Assembly (NCBI RefSeq): GCF_028882275.1
Contig: NZ_JARBUT010000011.1
Location: forward strand, 1 to 64,000
DNA length: 64,000 nt
DNA from: Nocardiopsis sp. N85
Lineage (GTDB): Bacteria > Actinomycetota > Actinomycetes > Streptosporangiales > Streptosporangiaceae
Reading direction: 5' to 3'
Shown: positions 17,355 to 25,498 of the stretch, one piece after another
Layout of the letters: each line of letters starts with the position of its first letter
Position numbering within the stretch: the stretch's first letter is position 1
The notes under the pieces: model-generated
Told to the model about the DNA's origin: nothing
The model's input: the letters and a program-made list of their open reading frames with translations, nothing else
The model's database searches: none
Made by a program: the position numbers and the translations under genes

Positions 17355-17692
17355 GCGGTCGGGAGACCGATCCGGCGTCTTCCGGGTCCGGCGCCCCGGC
17401 GTGGACGCTCGCGCCCGTCTCGACCCGAGCGGGCGGAGACCCCGGGCCGGATCGTCTTCCGTGTGTTCCGTCGGCCCCGTGGTCCCGGGCGGACGCGGTG
17501 GGGAGAGGGGGTCTTCGGGCGGCCGGGCTTCCCCTGGTTCAAGGGGGAATCCGGAGCCGGCGGCGAGTGGGGCCGGTCGTCTCCATGAGCGGGGATGGAG
17601 TGGTGCGCCCTGGGCGGGCGAGGGGCGGGATCCCGGAGAACGTCCGGCGTTCCCGGCCTCGATCGAGTGGGGGAACGTGCGTCGGATGTGCC
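17355..17692. other. Intergenic region after the DUF202 pair
   Basis: No gene is supported. The adjoining genes converge here (DUF202 plus, epimerase minus). The sequence is G/C-rich with short imperfect repeats of CCGG, but I could not assign a clean terminator hairpin. Confidence 0.35.
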
Positions 17693-18676
17693 CTACACCG
17701 GCTGCGGAACGCCTTCCTGGGCCCGGTGGTACGTCACGATCGAGTCGATGATGGCGTTGAGGTCCCGGGTCGGCTCGTACCCGACCAGGGCCTTGGCCAG
17801 CGAGGTGTCCGGGTAGCGGCGCTGCATGTCCTCGTACCCCTCACCGTAGGCCTCGTCGTAGTCGATGTAGACGATCTCGCTGCTCGACCCGGTCAACTCC
17901 ACCACCCGGTCGGCCAGTCCCTTGATGGAGACCTCCTCGTGTCCGCCCAGGTTGACGGCCCGGTTGTAGGCCTCCGGGGTGTCCATCAGCCGCAACAGGC
18001 CGGGGACCACGTCGTACACCGAGCCGAAGCAGCGGCGCTGCGCCCCCGTCCCGTGCACGGTGATCGGCTCGCCCGAGAGGGCCTGCTCGACGAACCGGGG
18101 CACGACCATCCCGTAGCGGCCGGTCTGCCGGGGCCCCACCACGTTGAAGAACCGGGTGATCACACACGGGACGCCCGACTCGGAACCGTGCACGTAGGCG
18201 ACCAGTTCGTCCAGTCCCTTGGCGGCCGCGTAGGACCAGCGACTCTTGGTGGCCGAGCCGTAGATCCGGTCGTCGTCCTCCTTGAGGCCGTCGGTGTCGT
18301 TCTTGCCGTAGACCTCGCTGGTGGACGCCACCATGTAGGGCACCCGGTTGGCGACCGCGGCCTCGACCACGTTCTCCGTGCCGTGCAGGTTGATCCGCAG
18401 GGAGCGCAGCGGGTTGTCCACGATGTTGTAGACGCCCACCGCCGCGGCGAGGTGGAACACGGTGTCCGCCTCCGCCACCAGGTCGTGGACCAGATCCCGG
18501 TCCAGGATGTCCCCCTGGACGAAGCGGAAGCCCGGTGTGTTCTCCAGATGGACCAGATTCTCCGATGAACCGGTCGACAGGTCGTCCAGGACGACCACCT
18601 CATGCCCCTGCGCGACGAGATGGTCGCACAAGTGGGAGCCGATGAACCCGGCTCCACCGGTGACTACAGCCTTCAT
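17693..18676 (-). CDS. NAD-dependent epimerase/dehydratase (nucleotide-sugar type)
   Basis: This 327-residue extended SDR has the NAD-binding motif VTGGAGFIGSHL at residues 5-16, the catalytic YAAAKG near 155-160 and a nucleotide-sugar-binding C-terminal part (VVPRFVEQALSGEPITVHGTG). It resembles GalE/RmlB-family UDP-sugar epimerases and dehydratases. The exact reaction cannot be told. It is the last gene of a minus-strand set with the PIG-L deacetylase and WbqC genes, opposite a membrane glycosyltransferase. This suggests it prepares a sugar donor for a surface glycan. Confidence 0.85.
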   Translation of the reverse strand: MKAVVTGGAGFIGSHLCDHLVAQGHEVVVLDDLSTGSSENLVHLENTPGFRFVQGDILDRDLVHDLVAEADTVFHLAAAVGVYNIVDNPLRSLRINLHGTENVVEAAVANRVPYMVASTSEVYGKNDTDGLKEDDDRIYGSATKSRWSYAAAKGLDELVAYVHGSESGVPCVITRFFNVVGPRQTGRYGMVVPRFVEQALSGEPITVHGTGAQRRCFGSVYDVVPGLLRLMDTPEAYNRAVNLGGHEEVSIKGLADRVVELTGSSSEIVYIDYDEAYGEGYEDMQRRYPDTSLAKALVGYEPTRDLNAIIDSIVTYHRAQEGVPQPV

Positions 18677-18785
18677 GGTTTCCCCTCCACATTTTCACAG
18701 GCGTTGTGTTGTCTTGTTTCACGGGGTGATGGCGCGAATGGGATGGCGGGGGAGTCGTGTCGCCGGAGCGGGTGGCCGGCATCGG

Positions 18786-19499
18786 TCAGGCCAGACAGCG
18801 CAGAACGTGGAAACCCTCTCCGAAGGCCACGCCGGCCTGCATGCCCCGGAGGGCGGCCAGACTGCGCAAGGTCAACTCCGAACGGGTGTGGGGGTGTCGA
18901 TGGCACTGCGATCCGTACAGTTCCATGGCGTGGATCTTGTCCCCCACCTCCTTCTCGGACAGTTCCACGATGAGGCCGGGGGAGCAGGTCGGCTCCAGCC
19001 GCCACTGGTCGGCGGCCTCCTCGTAGGCGAGCGCCAGTCGGGGGTGGTGGCGCAGCGCGCGGTCGGAGGGGCGCAGCGCGGTGTGCACGGCCTCGGCGAT
19101 GGCCTGGTGGTCCTGGTTGTAACTGGTCCGGTGGGGCGCGACGACCACGGTGGGACGCAGGCGGGACATGGACAGCGGGCTGGAGGCCTCGATGATGTGG
19201 GCGAGGTCCACCCTCGGGACGGCGTCCAGCCTCAGGTGGTACTCGTCGCCGGGCAGGGCCATGTGCCAGTCGTCCCAGCGGAAGTGGTCGGCGACCTTCT
19301 TGATCTCGGCGTAGCGCTCCTCCGCGGTGGAGAAGCCCTTCGGCGACTGGTCTGCGGTGTCCCCGACGGTCATGAACTGCACGAACACCTCGGCGCCCGC
19401 GGCCTTGGCCTTGCTCATGAGACCACCGCAGCCGAGTGTCTCGTCGTCGGGGTGAGGGGCGTAGACCAGGATGCGTTCCTGGGACCAGTCCGTCATCAT
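18786..19499 (-). CDS. PIG-L family deacetylase
   Basis: The protein has 237 residues. The Zn-binding AHPDDETLGCGG-type motif is present as YAPHPDDETLGCGG at residues 13-26, with a second metal/active-site His in VVVAPHRTSYNQDHQAI near 127. The family removes N-acetyl groups from GlcNAc-containing molecules (mycothiol MshB, GPI precursors, teicoplanin-type glycans). Given its neighbours, a nucleotide or lipid-linked amino sugar is the likely substrate here. The start could be this ATG or the next codon, also ATG. Confidence 0.88.
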   Translation of the reverse strand: MMTDWSQERILVYAPHPDDETLGCGGLMSKAKAAGAEVFVQFMTVGDTADQSPKGFSTAEERYAEIKKVADHFRWDDWHMALPGDEYHLRLDAVPRVDLAHIIEASSPLSMSRLRPTVVVAPHRTSYNQDHQAIAEAVHTALRPSDRALRHHPRLALAYEEAADQWRLEPTCSPGLIVELSEKEVGDKIHAMELYGSQCHRHPHTRSELTLRSLAALRGMQAGVAFGEGFHVLRCLA

Positions 19500-19572
19500 G
19501 CTGCTTTCCCGTCCTTTGCCGAGTGAGGGGCGCGCCCGTACACGACCGCTTCGAGCGTGCAGGCGCCCTGGG

Positions 19573-19597
19573 CGTCACGACGGCCGGAGGGCCGCCG
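19573..19597 (-). terminator. Hairpin after the WbqC gene
   Basis: CACGACGGCC pairs with GGCCGCCGTG (one mismatch) around a short GGAG-containing loop, about 20 bp beyond the WbqC stop. It may be only an attenuator, because the PIG-L and epimerase genes follow on the same strand. Confidence 0.4.
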
Positions 19598-19618
19598 TGG
19601 AGAGATCGACTCTTGAGA

Positions 19619-20443
19619 TCAGCTCTGCGTTCTCGCCCGTCGGAGGATCTCCAGGGCGTCGGGACCCGCGTTGAACAGCAGGTCGAGTGCCGACAGCCGG
19701 GGCGCGAAGTCGTCGGCCTCCCGCTGGTACTGGCGGTAGACCGGGTGCTGGAAGCCCTGCCACTCCACGTCGATCCCGTACCGCAGCAGGATCTCCGGGT
19801 TCAGGTAGTCCCGTGCGCCGTCGCCGGACAACAGGACGTCCGCTCCGGTCTTGGCGCAGATCTGGGCCAGCAGTTCGCTCTTCTGGCCGGGGAAGTCACC
19901 GATCTCGCTCGCGCGCAGGATCGGCGTGTCGATCCCGAAGCCGCGCATCACCAACCGCATCGTCGCGATGGACAGCTCCGCGAGGTCGTTCCACTCGGTT
20001 TCGTACAGGTGAACGATTTCTTCCTTGAAATCGCTCCAGTAGGGCGTCTTGGAGTAGCAGTGTTCGGCCAGTGCCTTGTAGTGCTTGCTCCTCCATTTCT
20101 GGCTGTTATCAATGGCTTTGTCCAGAATTCGATCGTCGCGACTGCCCTGGTTCACCGGGACGGTCAGCAGCACCGGCCGGCCACGTCCGGCCACATAGTT
20201 GCGGTTTTGCCAACCGCGACGCTCGAACTGGACCGTATCGAGGACAACGAAACGGTCGCATCGGTCGAGTTTGTCGACCATCCCCAGCCACGGCAGATAG
20301 TGGGGTTGGTGCACCGCCACCCGGATCCCGTGAGCCGGCCCCGACTCCTCGCTGGTGAGGGGTCGGTCCCCCGGCTGTCGGGCCGGAGTATCGGGATCGG
20401 GATCGGGCGAGGGGGATACGGAGTCGCCGATCACGCCGAGCAT
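19619..20443 (-). CDS. WbqC family protein
   Basis: The protein has 274 residues. After a Pro/Asp-rich leader (SPSPDPDPDTPARQ) comes the WbqC signature VAVHQPHYLPWLGMVDKL near residues 42-59, then DTVQFERRGWQNRN and YWSDFKEE. WbqC-like proteins occur in O-antigen and capsular loci and are proposed to transfer or modify sugars, but biochemistry is scarce. Here it is grouped with an epimerase and a deacetylase and faces a glycosyltransferase across a relatively AT-rich divergent promoter region. Confidence 0.85.
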   Translation of the reverse strand: MLGVIGDSVSPSPDPDPDTPARQPGDRPLTSEESGPAHGIRVAVHQPHYLPWLGMVDKLDRCDRFVVLDTVQFERRGWQNRNYVAGRGRPVLLTVPVNQGSRDDRILDKAIDNSQKWRSKHYKALAEHCYSKTPYWSDFKEEIVHLYETEWNDLAELSIATMRLVMRGFGIDTPILRASEIGDFPGQKSELLAQICAKTGADVLLSGDGARDYLNPEILLRYGIDVEWQGFQHPVYRQYQREADDFAPRLSALDLLFNAGPDALEILRRARTQS

Positions 20444-20687
20444 TCTCCTTCTCTCCGTCCGTCATGAGTCACAGGGCCCTCCGAGGGGTTCGGGCGGCCT
20501 CGGATAAACCGGTGGCGCGTACGCCTCCGATCCCCTGTCTCAAATATCTTCTAATGGGTACCACCTCACACAAGCCCGTGTATACGATTTGCGTGGCCTA
20601 CATAGGACGCGAACTCGGGTGAACCCCTCCAGGTGGCAGGGCGTCAACCTAACGCCGACTTAGCGGGTTAACGTCGGTCCGAAACCG
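20444..20687. promoter_or_regulatory. Divergent promoter region of the glycan genes
   Basis: This gap is clearly less GC-rich than its surroundings (for example CTCAAATATCTTCTAATGGG near 20538 and GTATACGATTTGC near 20581). It separates the minus-strand WbqC set from the plus-strand glycosyltransferase. It should carry promoters for both. I could not assign a specific operator. Confidence 0.45.
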
Positions 20688-22214
20688 ATGACTTTCGGGA
20701 GGGGTCCCAAGGCTGTGCGTATCGTACGTTTCGTCGGTGGTCTGTTGGTCGGGTTGTTCGCCCTGGCCTTGGCCGTCGCACTCTTCGTCTTCTGGTTCGA
20801 CTTCGCGACCGACATGGCCGCCGCGGCCGGTCTCGGCCCCGTGGGGTACGTGTTCCTGTGGCTGGCCTTCGGCGCCAACCTTCTGCTCTGGACCGTCATC
20901 GGGCTGCTGCGCCTGGGCGACGACTCCGTCCGCGCCGTACTGAGGCGCGACTCCACCGCCGGCGCTCGCCCGTCGGTCCGTTCCCGTGAACGCGTCCTGG
21001 TCGGTTCCGGCGGCTCCGCCGGCGCCGGAGGGGAGGGCGCCGACGCGGACACCGCCGTGGCGACCACGGGCGGGGAGGCCCCTCCGGACGCCTCCCTCGC
21101 CGTGATCATCCCGGCCCACAACGAGGAGCCCGTCATCGGCGGGGCCATCTCCTCGGCGCTGGGGCTGTTCCCCCGGTGGGACATCTACGTGGTGTCGGAC
21201 TCGTCCAAGGACTCCACCGCCGATATCGCCGCCAAGACCGGCGTCAACGTGCTGGAGCTGCTCACCAACCGCGGCAAGGCGGGCGCCATCGAGGCGGTCA
21301 TCGAGGAGTTCTCGCTGACCGACAACTACGACGGCGTCCTCATCCTCGACGCCGACACCGAACTCGACGCCGGTTACGTCGAGGGGGCCCGACGCCAGCT
21401 GCGCGATCCCGGTGTCGCCGCCGTCGCCGGGTTCGTGGTGTCGGAGTGGAAGCCGAACGAGCGCACCTTCATCGGGCGGATGATCTCCGCCTACCGCGAC
21501 CGCCTGTACTTCATGCTCCAGTACCTCATGCGGTTCGGGCAGACCTGGCGCGGCACCAACGCCTCGTTCATCGTCCCCGGGTTCGCCAGCGTCTACCGCA
21601 GCGAGGCGCTGCGCGAGATCGAGGTCAACCCCAAGGGCCTGGTCATCGAGGACTTCAACATGACCTTCGAGGTGCACCACAAGCGCCTCGGCAGGATCTC
21701 GATGAACCCCGACACCAAGGCCTACAGCCAGGATCCGTTCACGTTCGTCGACTACCGCAAGCAGGTCGGCCGGTGGACGCTGGGCTTCTGGCAGACGGTG
21801 CGGCGTCACGGCGTCTGGCCGAGCATGTTCTGGTTCTTCCTGGCGCTGTACATCCTCGAAGTGGTGGTGGTCTCCCTCATCCTGCTGCTGACCACGCTGA
21901 TCGCGGGGTTCGTCCTGGTCGGGACGTTGGCGGGGGCGTCGTTCGTGGCCGTGCCCTTCGTGGGGACGTCCTTCACCGCGGTCACCGCGTTCCTGCCGCT
22001 GACGGCGCTCGCGATGGGTCTGCTCATCCCCGACTACATGCTCACCTGCGCCATGACGGCGATCCGGCGGCGCCCGTCGTACCTGATCTACGGCCTGCTC
22101 TTCTTCCCGATCCGCGTCGTCGACGCCTTCATCACGCTGAAGATGCTCCCGAAGGCCTGGACCGCCGAGTCCGACGGCCGCTGGTCCAGTCCGGACCGCG
22201 TCGCCAAGAAGTGA
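20688..22214 (+). CDS. Membrane glycosyltransferase family 2 (processive type)
   Basis: The protein has 508 residues. Two N-terminal membrane helices are followed by a GT2 domain: VIIPAHNEEPVI near 140, LILDADTELD (DxD, sugar-nucleotide/metal binding) near 221, IEDFNMTF near 321 and QVGRW (QxxRW, acceptor/processive motif) near 361. Two or three C-terminal helices follow. This order matches poly-GlcNAc, hyaluronan and cellulose synthase-like enzymes that make a polymer and pass it across the membrane. The product is unknown. The GTG at 20715 is a possible shorter start, removing nine residues before the first helix. Confidence 0.88.
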   Translation: MTFGRGPKAVRIVRFVGGLLVGLFALALAVALFVFWFDFATDMAAAAGLGPVGYVFLWLAFGANLLLWTVIGLLRLGDDSVRAVLRRDSTAGARPSVRSRERVLVGSGGSAGAGGEGADADTAVATTGGEAPPDASLAVIIPAHNEEPVIGGAISSALGLFPRWDIYVVSDSSKDSTADIAAKTGVNVLELLTNRGKAGAIEAVIEEFSLTDNYDGVLILDADTELDAGYVEGARRQLRDPGVAAVAGFVVSEWKPNERTFIGRMISAYRDRLYFMLQYLMRFGQTWRGTNASFIVPGFASVYRSEALREIEVNPKGLVIEDFNMTFEVHHKRLGRISMNPDTKAYSQDPFTFVDYRKQVGRWTLGFWQTVRRHGVWPSMFWFFLALYILEVVVVSLILLLTTLIAGFVLVGTLAGASFVAVPFVGTSFTAVTAFLPLTALAMGLLIPDYMLTCAMTAIRRRPSYLIYGLLFFPIRVVDAFITLKMLPKAWTAESDGRWSSPDRVAKK

Positions 22215-22381
22215 ACCGGGAGGGGCGCGGGATCCGGCCCGCGCTCCGAGGGCGTCTTCCGCGAAGTGAGGGACGGCACGCACCACCCCGGGGACGGCCG
22301 GTTCCGGACAGCGTTTAGCCTCGGGAAAGGGACCCCGACCCTTCTCGGGGTACGAGTCGTCCGAGTGGGTGGGAAGTAGCG

Positions 22382-22789
22382 GTGGACAAGAGCCGGGTGT
22401 CGTTGGTGTTGTACCGGGTGCTGGCCTATGTGACCGGTGTCTTCCTTCTCGGGCTGACCTTCGTGGCCATGCCCGCCAAGTACCTCGTCGGGGAGACCGC
22501 GCGCTTCTCCCTGGTGTCGGCGCCGGCGGGGCTGGAGCACTGGTTCGGCCCGGAGTCGCCGCTGATGCTGTTCATCGCGATGCCGCACGGCTACATCTAC
22601 ATGGTGTACGTGCTGGTGGTGCTCTGGGTGGCCCTGGACCGGCGGTGGAGCGCGCCCAAGACGCTCGGCGTCGTCCTGGCCGGCACCATCCCGATCCTCG
22701 GTTTCGTGGTCGAGCACAAGGTGGTCGAGGCGGAGAAGGCCCGGGAGTCCGGAGCCGCCGCGGCTCAGGAACCCGCGGCCGCCGGCTGA
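22382..22789 (+). CDS. DUF3817 membrane protein
   Basis: The protein has 135 residues and a GTG start. It has three or four membrane helices and the family landmark FIAMPHGYIYMVYVLVVLWVA. A cytoplasmic Ala-rich tail follows. DUF3817 proteins in actinobacteria are uncharacterised integral membrane proteins. Its 3' end overlaps the convergent SURF1 gene by 25 bp. Confidence 0.85.
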   Translation: MDKSRVSLVLYRVLAYVTGVFLLGLTFVAMPAKYLVGETARFSLVSAPAGLEHWFGPESPLMLFIAMPHGYIYMVYVLVVLWVALDRRWSAPKTLGVVLAGTIPILGFVVEHKVVEAEKARESGAAAAQEPAAAG

Positions 22790-23562
22790 TCTTCGCCCGC
22801 AGGGGCCTCCTCCGACGCGGAGGGGGCCCCTGCGTCGTCCCGGGCGTCGGCCAGTTCGCGGCGCATCGTCAGGATCCAGAACACCATGCCGGAGACGCCG
22901 AACATCGCCCACTGGACGGTGTAGCTCAGGCTGCGCCAGTTGACGGTGAGCCCGGTGGGGGGCTCGGGCGGTGGCACGGGGGTGAGCCCCTCGGCCGCCG
23001 GGTCGCCCTCGGGCAGGACGACGTACCCCTCGTAGAGGGGGTGATCCCACTCGTTGACGAGCAGGGAGGTGGCGATCCGTTCGATCGTCCCCTCCTCCGT
23101 GGCGATGGGGGTGAACCCGCCGTCCTTCACGGGGGGCAGCAGCCACCCGGTGACGGTGACCTCGTCGGTGGTGACCTCGGGGATCTCCGCTCCCTCGGGG
23201 ACCCAGCCGCGGCCGATCGTCACGGCGGCGCCCTCGGCGGTGACCAGCGGCAGGATGACGTCGTGGCCGCGGACCCCGTCCTGCTGACGCGGGACCAGCA
23301 GGAGGTCCTCGGGGGCGTAGCGGCCGCTGACGGTCACCGCGGTGTTGGCGAAGCTGTCCGGGTGCAGGTACTCGCCGGGTTCGAGCAGCCCTTCCAAGGG
23401 CACGGCGTCGGCGAGGTCCTCCGCCGGGTTGGTGATGACCTCGCGGTCGGGCTCGAAGGCGCGGGCGAACTGCCAGGCGGTACCGGCGACGCACACAGCG
23501 GCGACCAGAAGGGCGACGAGGTGGATGCCGATCCACCGAGGACTGAACAACGGTGATCTCAC
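22765..23562 (-). CDS. SURF1 family cytochrome oxidase biogenesis protein
   Basis: The protein has 265 residues. One membrane helix lies near the N-terminus (WIGIHLVALLVAAVCVAGTA) and one near the C-terminus (WAMFGVSGMVFWILTM), flanking an extracytoplasmic domain with the typical SURF1 segments GRYAPEDLLLVPRQ and IGRGWVP. SURF1 helps insert heme a into cytochrome c oxidase. The GTG start at 23562 begins MRSPLFSPRW, usual for actinobacterial members. The tail is acidic and Ala/Glu-rich. Confidence 0.92.
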   Translation of the reverse strand: MRSPLFSPRWIGIHLVALLVAAVCVAGTAWQFARAFEPDREVITNPAEDLADAVPLEGLLEPGEYLHPDSFANTAVTVSGRYAPEDLLLVPRQQDGVRGHDVILPLVTAEGAAVTIGRGWVPEGAEIPEVTTDEVTVTGWLLPPVKDGGFTPIATEEGTIERIATSLLVNEWDHPLYEGYVVLPEGDPAAEGLTPVPPPEPPTGLTVNWRSLSYTVQWAMFGVSGMVFWILTMRRELADARDDAGAPSASEEAPAGEDQPAAAGS

Positions 23563-23845
23563 CCGACCAGGCTATGCGCGCCCTCGGAGAGGGTGTTCAT
23601 GACCCCGGGTTGACACTGCCCACGGCCCCTTGGCGCGGTGTCGACGGAGCGATGGCGATCACTTTAAGTAGTTTCTCGTGACTGAGGGTTGTCTTGCGAG
23701 GTCGTGGTGGGTAGTGTCTCTATCAACGCGGAACGACAAAGTCGCTCCGGGCCCCACGGGCCGCAGAGCGCACCGAGCCGCCCGCGTGACAGGCCTTCAG
23801 GCCGCGACTCCAGGGGGGAGGAGTCGCAGGCCGCTCCCAGCGCGG
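23563..23845. other. Intergenic region
   Basis: No gene is supported. A relatively AT-rich stretch (CACTTTAAGTAGTTTCTC near 23660) could be a promoter. A small GACTCC...GGAGTC hairpin lies near 23807-23826, just before the structured element at 23846. Confidence 0.35.
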
Positions 23846-23939
23846 GGGTCGCTTCCGTACTTTGAGGGGGGATGCGGAAGCGACCCTCGCCACCTCGTAG
23901 ACGGGGACGTTTCCACTGATCAGTGGGGGCGTCCCCGTC
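23846..23939 (+). repeat. Structured repeat element, copy 1
   Basis: Read on the plus strand it has three parts. First is a perfect 12-bp hairpin (GGGTCGCTTCCG with its complement, 17-nt loop, 23846-23886). Its 3' side belongs to a 27-nt block at 23869-23895, starting GGGATGCGGAAGCGACCCTC, that recurs exactly at 25157-25183. Third is a tall second hairpin at 23900-23939 with outer arms GACGGGGACG/CGTCCCCGTC and an inner CCACTGATCAGTGG. The first hairpin is also formed in copy 2 with different flanks. It looks like a structured RNA or a terminator-bearing regulatory element, not a protein gene. It is not a tRNA. Confidence 0.65.
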
Positions 23940-24076
23940 GGTTTTCCGGGCATGTCCCGCGTTGCTGATACGCGTTGGGACACCGCGGGCGGAGTGGGTC
24001 CGGCTGTCCGGGCCCGTGCCGGCCCGGACCGGCGGCGCAGCGAGAGGCGGCCTGGTGGTCGCGAGTCCGAGATGAT

Positions 24077-24619
24077 TCAAGGAGCACGACTCGGCCTAGG
24101 TCGGTGCGGTCGTGATCGGAAGTCGGACCAGAGGTCCACGGCCTGTTCCAGGCTGAGGGCGGCCACCTTCTCAGGGGGCATGCCGACAGTGTGGATCAGG
24201 CGTTCGGCCAACCAGTCCGGGACGGGCTCTCTCGTGGGGGGCGGTTCGTGCGCCAGCCTTTCCGCCGGTTTGCCGAGGTGCTCGATGACGACCGCGAGCT
24301 TCTGGGCGGCGGGGGTGTCCCCCGAGGCTGTCCGGACTCTCCGGGAGGCCTCGGCGTAGACCTGGGCGTCGGCTCGTGTTCCGACAGCCCAGACCTCGCA
24401 GATTTCCACATGTTTCTCTTCAGTGACGCGGTACACGACACGCCAGGTGTTGCGTCCGACGATCAGCTTTCTGAAACCGGTGAGCTCACCGCCCAGGGGA
24501 TATCCGGCCTCCGGGTTCTCTTCCAGGAGCAGGACCTTCTTGAGGACCTTGGGAACGGCGTCTGGGCCGAGCCGCCGCAGGTCGTCGAGGGCGGCGTCGG
24601 TGAAGGTGATCTCGGCCAT
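24077..24619 (-). CDS. RelE/ParE-type toxin with a C-terminal extension
   Basis: The protein has 180 residues. The first roughly 90 are a RelE/ParE-fold toxin (ITFTDAALDDLRRLG, LTGFRKLIVGRNTWRVVYRV, VEICEVWAVGTRADAQVY). Such toxins cut mRNA on the ribosome or inhibit gyrase. About 85 extra residues (LGKPAERLAHEPPP through LSLEQAVDLWSDF) form a second region not found in classical members. Its start codon overlaps the antitoxin stop (TGATG), the usual coupling in a toxin-antitoxin pair. Which target it has cannot be told. Confidence 0.85.
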   Translation of the reverse strand: MAEITFTDAALDDLRRLGPDAVPKVLKKVLLLEENPEAGYPLGGELTGFRKLIVGRNTWRVVYRVTEEKHVEICEVWAVGTRADAQVYAEASRRVRTASGDTPAAQKLAVVIEHLGKPAERLAHEPPPTREPVPDWLAERLIHTVGMPPEKVAALSLEQAVDLWSDFRSRPHRPRPSRAP

Positions 24620-24924
24620 CAGTCCTCGGGGAGTTCTTCGAGTGAGGCGCGGCTGTGCCCGAAGGCGGCCAGCACGTCGTCCATGGAGGTCCGGCGCCCG
24701 CCGTCCGTGAGCTCCCGAGCCATGACCAGGGCGAGGTCCCTCAGATCCGCCTCCGCCTGCTCCAGCTCCGCGAGCCGGGAGAACGCGACCACGGCCGCGA
24801 CCGGCTCGCGTCGGCGGGTCACTATGACCTCGGTGCCCTGTTCCGCGTCGTGGACGATGCCTGCGACACCACGTCTGGCCGCATCGGTGACGCTGATCTG
24901 CTGAATGTGCTCAAGAATCGCCAT
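24619..24924 (-). CDS. Phd/YefM-type antitoxin
   Basis: The protein has 101 residues. The N-terminal Phd/YefM DNA-binding fold (ISVTDAARRGVAGIVHDAEQGTEVIVTRRREPVAAVVAF) is followed by an acidic helical tail that would wrap the toxin. Such antitoxins repress their own operon and neutralise the downstream toxin. It precedes and overlaps the toxin gene. The region just upstream (24925-24950) is AT-rich (TATAGAAAAATGTATAG) and probably contains the promoter and operator. Confidence 0.88.
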   Translation of the reverse strand: MAILEHIQQISVTDAARRGVAGIVHDAEQGTEVIVTRRREPVAAVVAFSRLAELEQAEADLRDLALVMARELTDGGRRTSMDDVLAAFGHSRASLEELPED

Positions 24925-24952
24925 ACCTCAACTGTATAGAAAAATGTATAGA
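24925..24952 (-). promoter_or_regulatory. Promoter/operator of the toxin-antitoxin pair
   Basis: A strongly AT-rich patch immediately upstream of the antitoxin start reads, on the minus strand, CTATACATTTTTCTATACAG. It contains two CTATACA/CTATACAG direct repeats 12 nt apart. Phd-type antitoxins bind such repeats over their own promoter. Confidence 0.5.
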
Positions 24953-25141
24953 TCGGCGAAGGAGTGATCGCCCTGACCGATCCCCTGAGAGGGGCCCTGT
25001 GCCGGCTCGGACGCCCCGCCGCTGATACCCGTTCTGATACTGCCGCCCCGGTATCGGGGTGCCCGGGGATGTTCCCGGATGTGCTGGGGGCGGTGTCCTA
25101 CCTGTCCTTGCGTGTCCCTGCTGGTATCCGGAGGCGCCTGG

Positions 25142-25217
25142 TTCCGACATGTACACGGGATGCGGAAGCGACCCTCGCCACCTTTTCCACGGGGTGCGCC
25201 CATCGGGCGCACCCCGT
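25142..25217 (+). repeat. Structured repeat element, copy 2
   Basis: The layout is the same as the copy at 23846-23939 and in the same orientation. TTCCG (25142-25146) pairs with CGGAA in the conserved block. The block itself, 25157-25183, is identical over 27 nt. A second hairpin at 25189-25217 has perfect 13-bp arms (ACGGGGTGCGCCC and its complement, loop ATC). Its stem sequence differs from copy 1 while pairing is kept. The element lies upstream of, and opposite to, the antitoxin gene. Confidence 0.65.
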
Positions 25218-25498
25218 CGGCGTTGCCGCGGACCCCGCTGTGCTCCTTGAGTGGTCTCACGCCCACCGCTCGCCGCTGGTCGAGGAGGGTCCGCACCTCG
25301 CGCGGAACGAGCGTGTTCCCTTCCCGGGCCGTGGAGTGGTGGGCCTCCGAACGCCGGATGTCGTCCCGGACGGCTCCGGCCTCGCGTGGATCGGGTGGAC
25401 CACCGTGACGTCGAAGGTCCTCGACGGCCTGCTCCGGGCGTTGGCGGGCATCATGGCGACGAGGATCCCGTACCTCACCGCGCCGGCCGCAGGCGTGA
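25218..25498. other. Gap between structured repeat copy 2 and the DinB gene
   Basis: No gene can be supported. A plus-strand open frame through here reads more like protein than most shadows (a WIGWTTVTSKVLDGLL stretch near 25398) but has no start with a ribosome binding site and no recognisable family. It may be a decayed gene fragment. Confidence 0.3.

Noticed and set aside
23869..25183. The conserved 27-nt blocks as start of a short peptide (MRKRPSPP) or as a tRNA
   Set aside because: Copy 2 has no ribosome binding site and the peptides diverge at once after the block. No cloverleaf, TTCGA loop or anticodon arm can be drawn.
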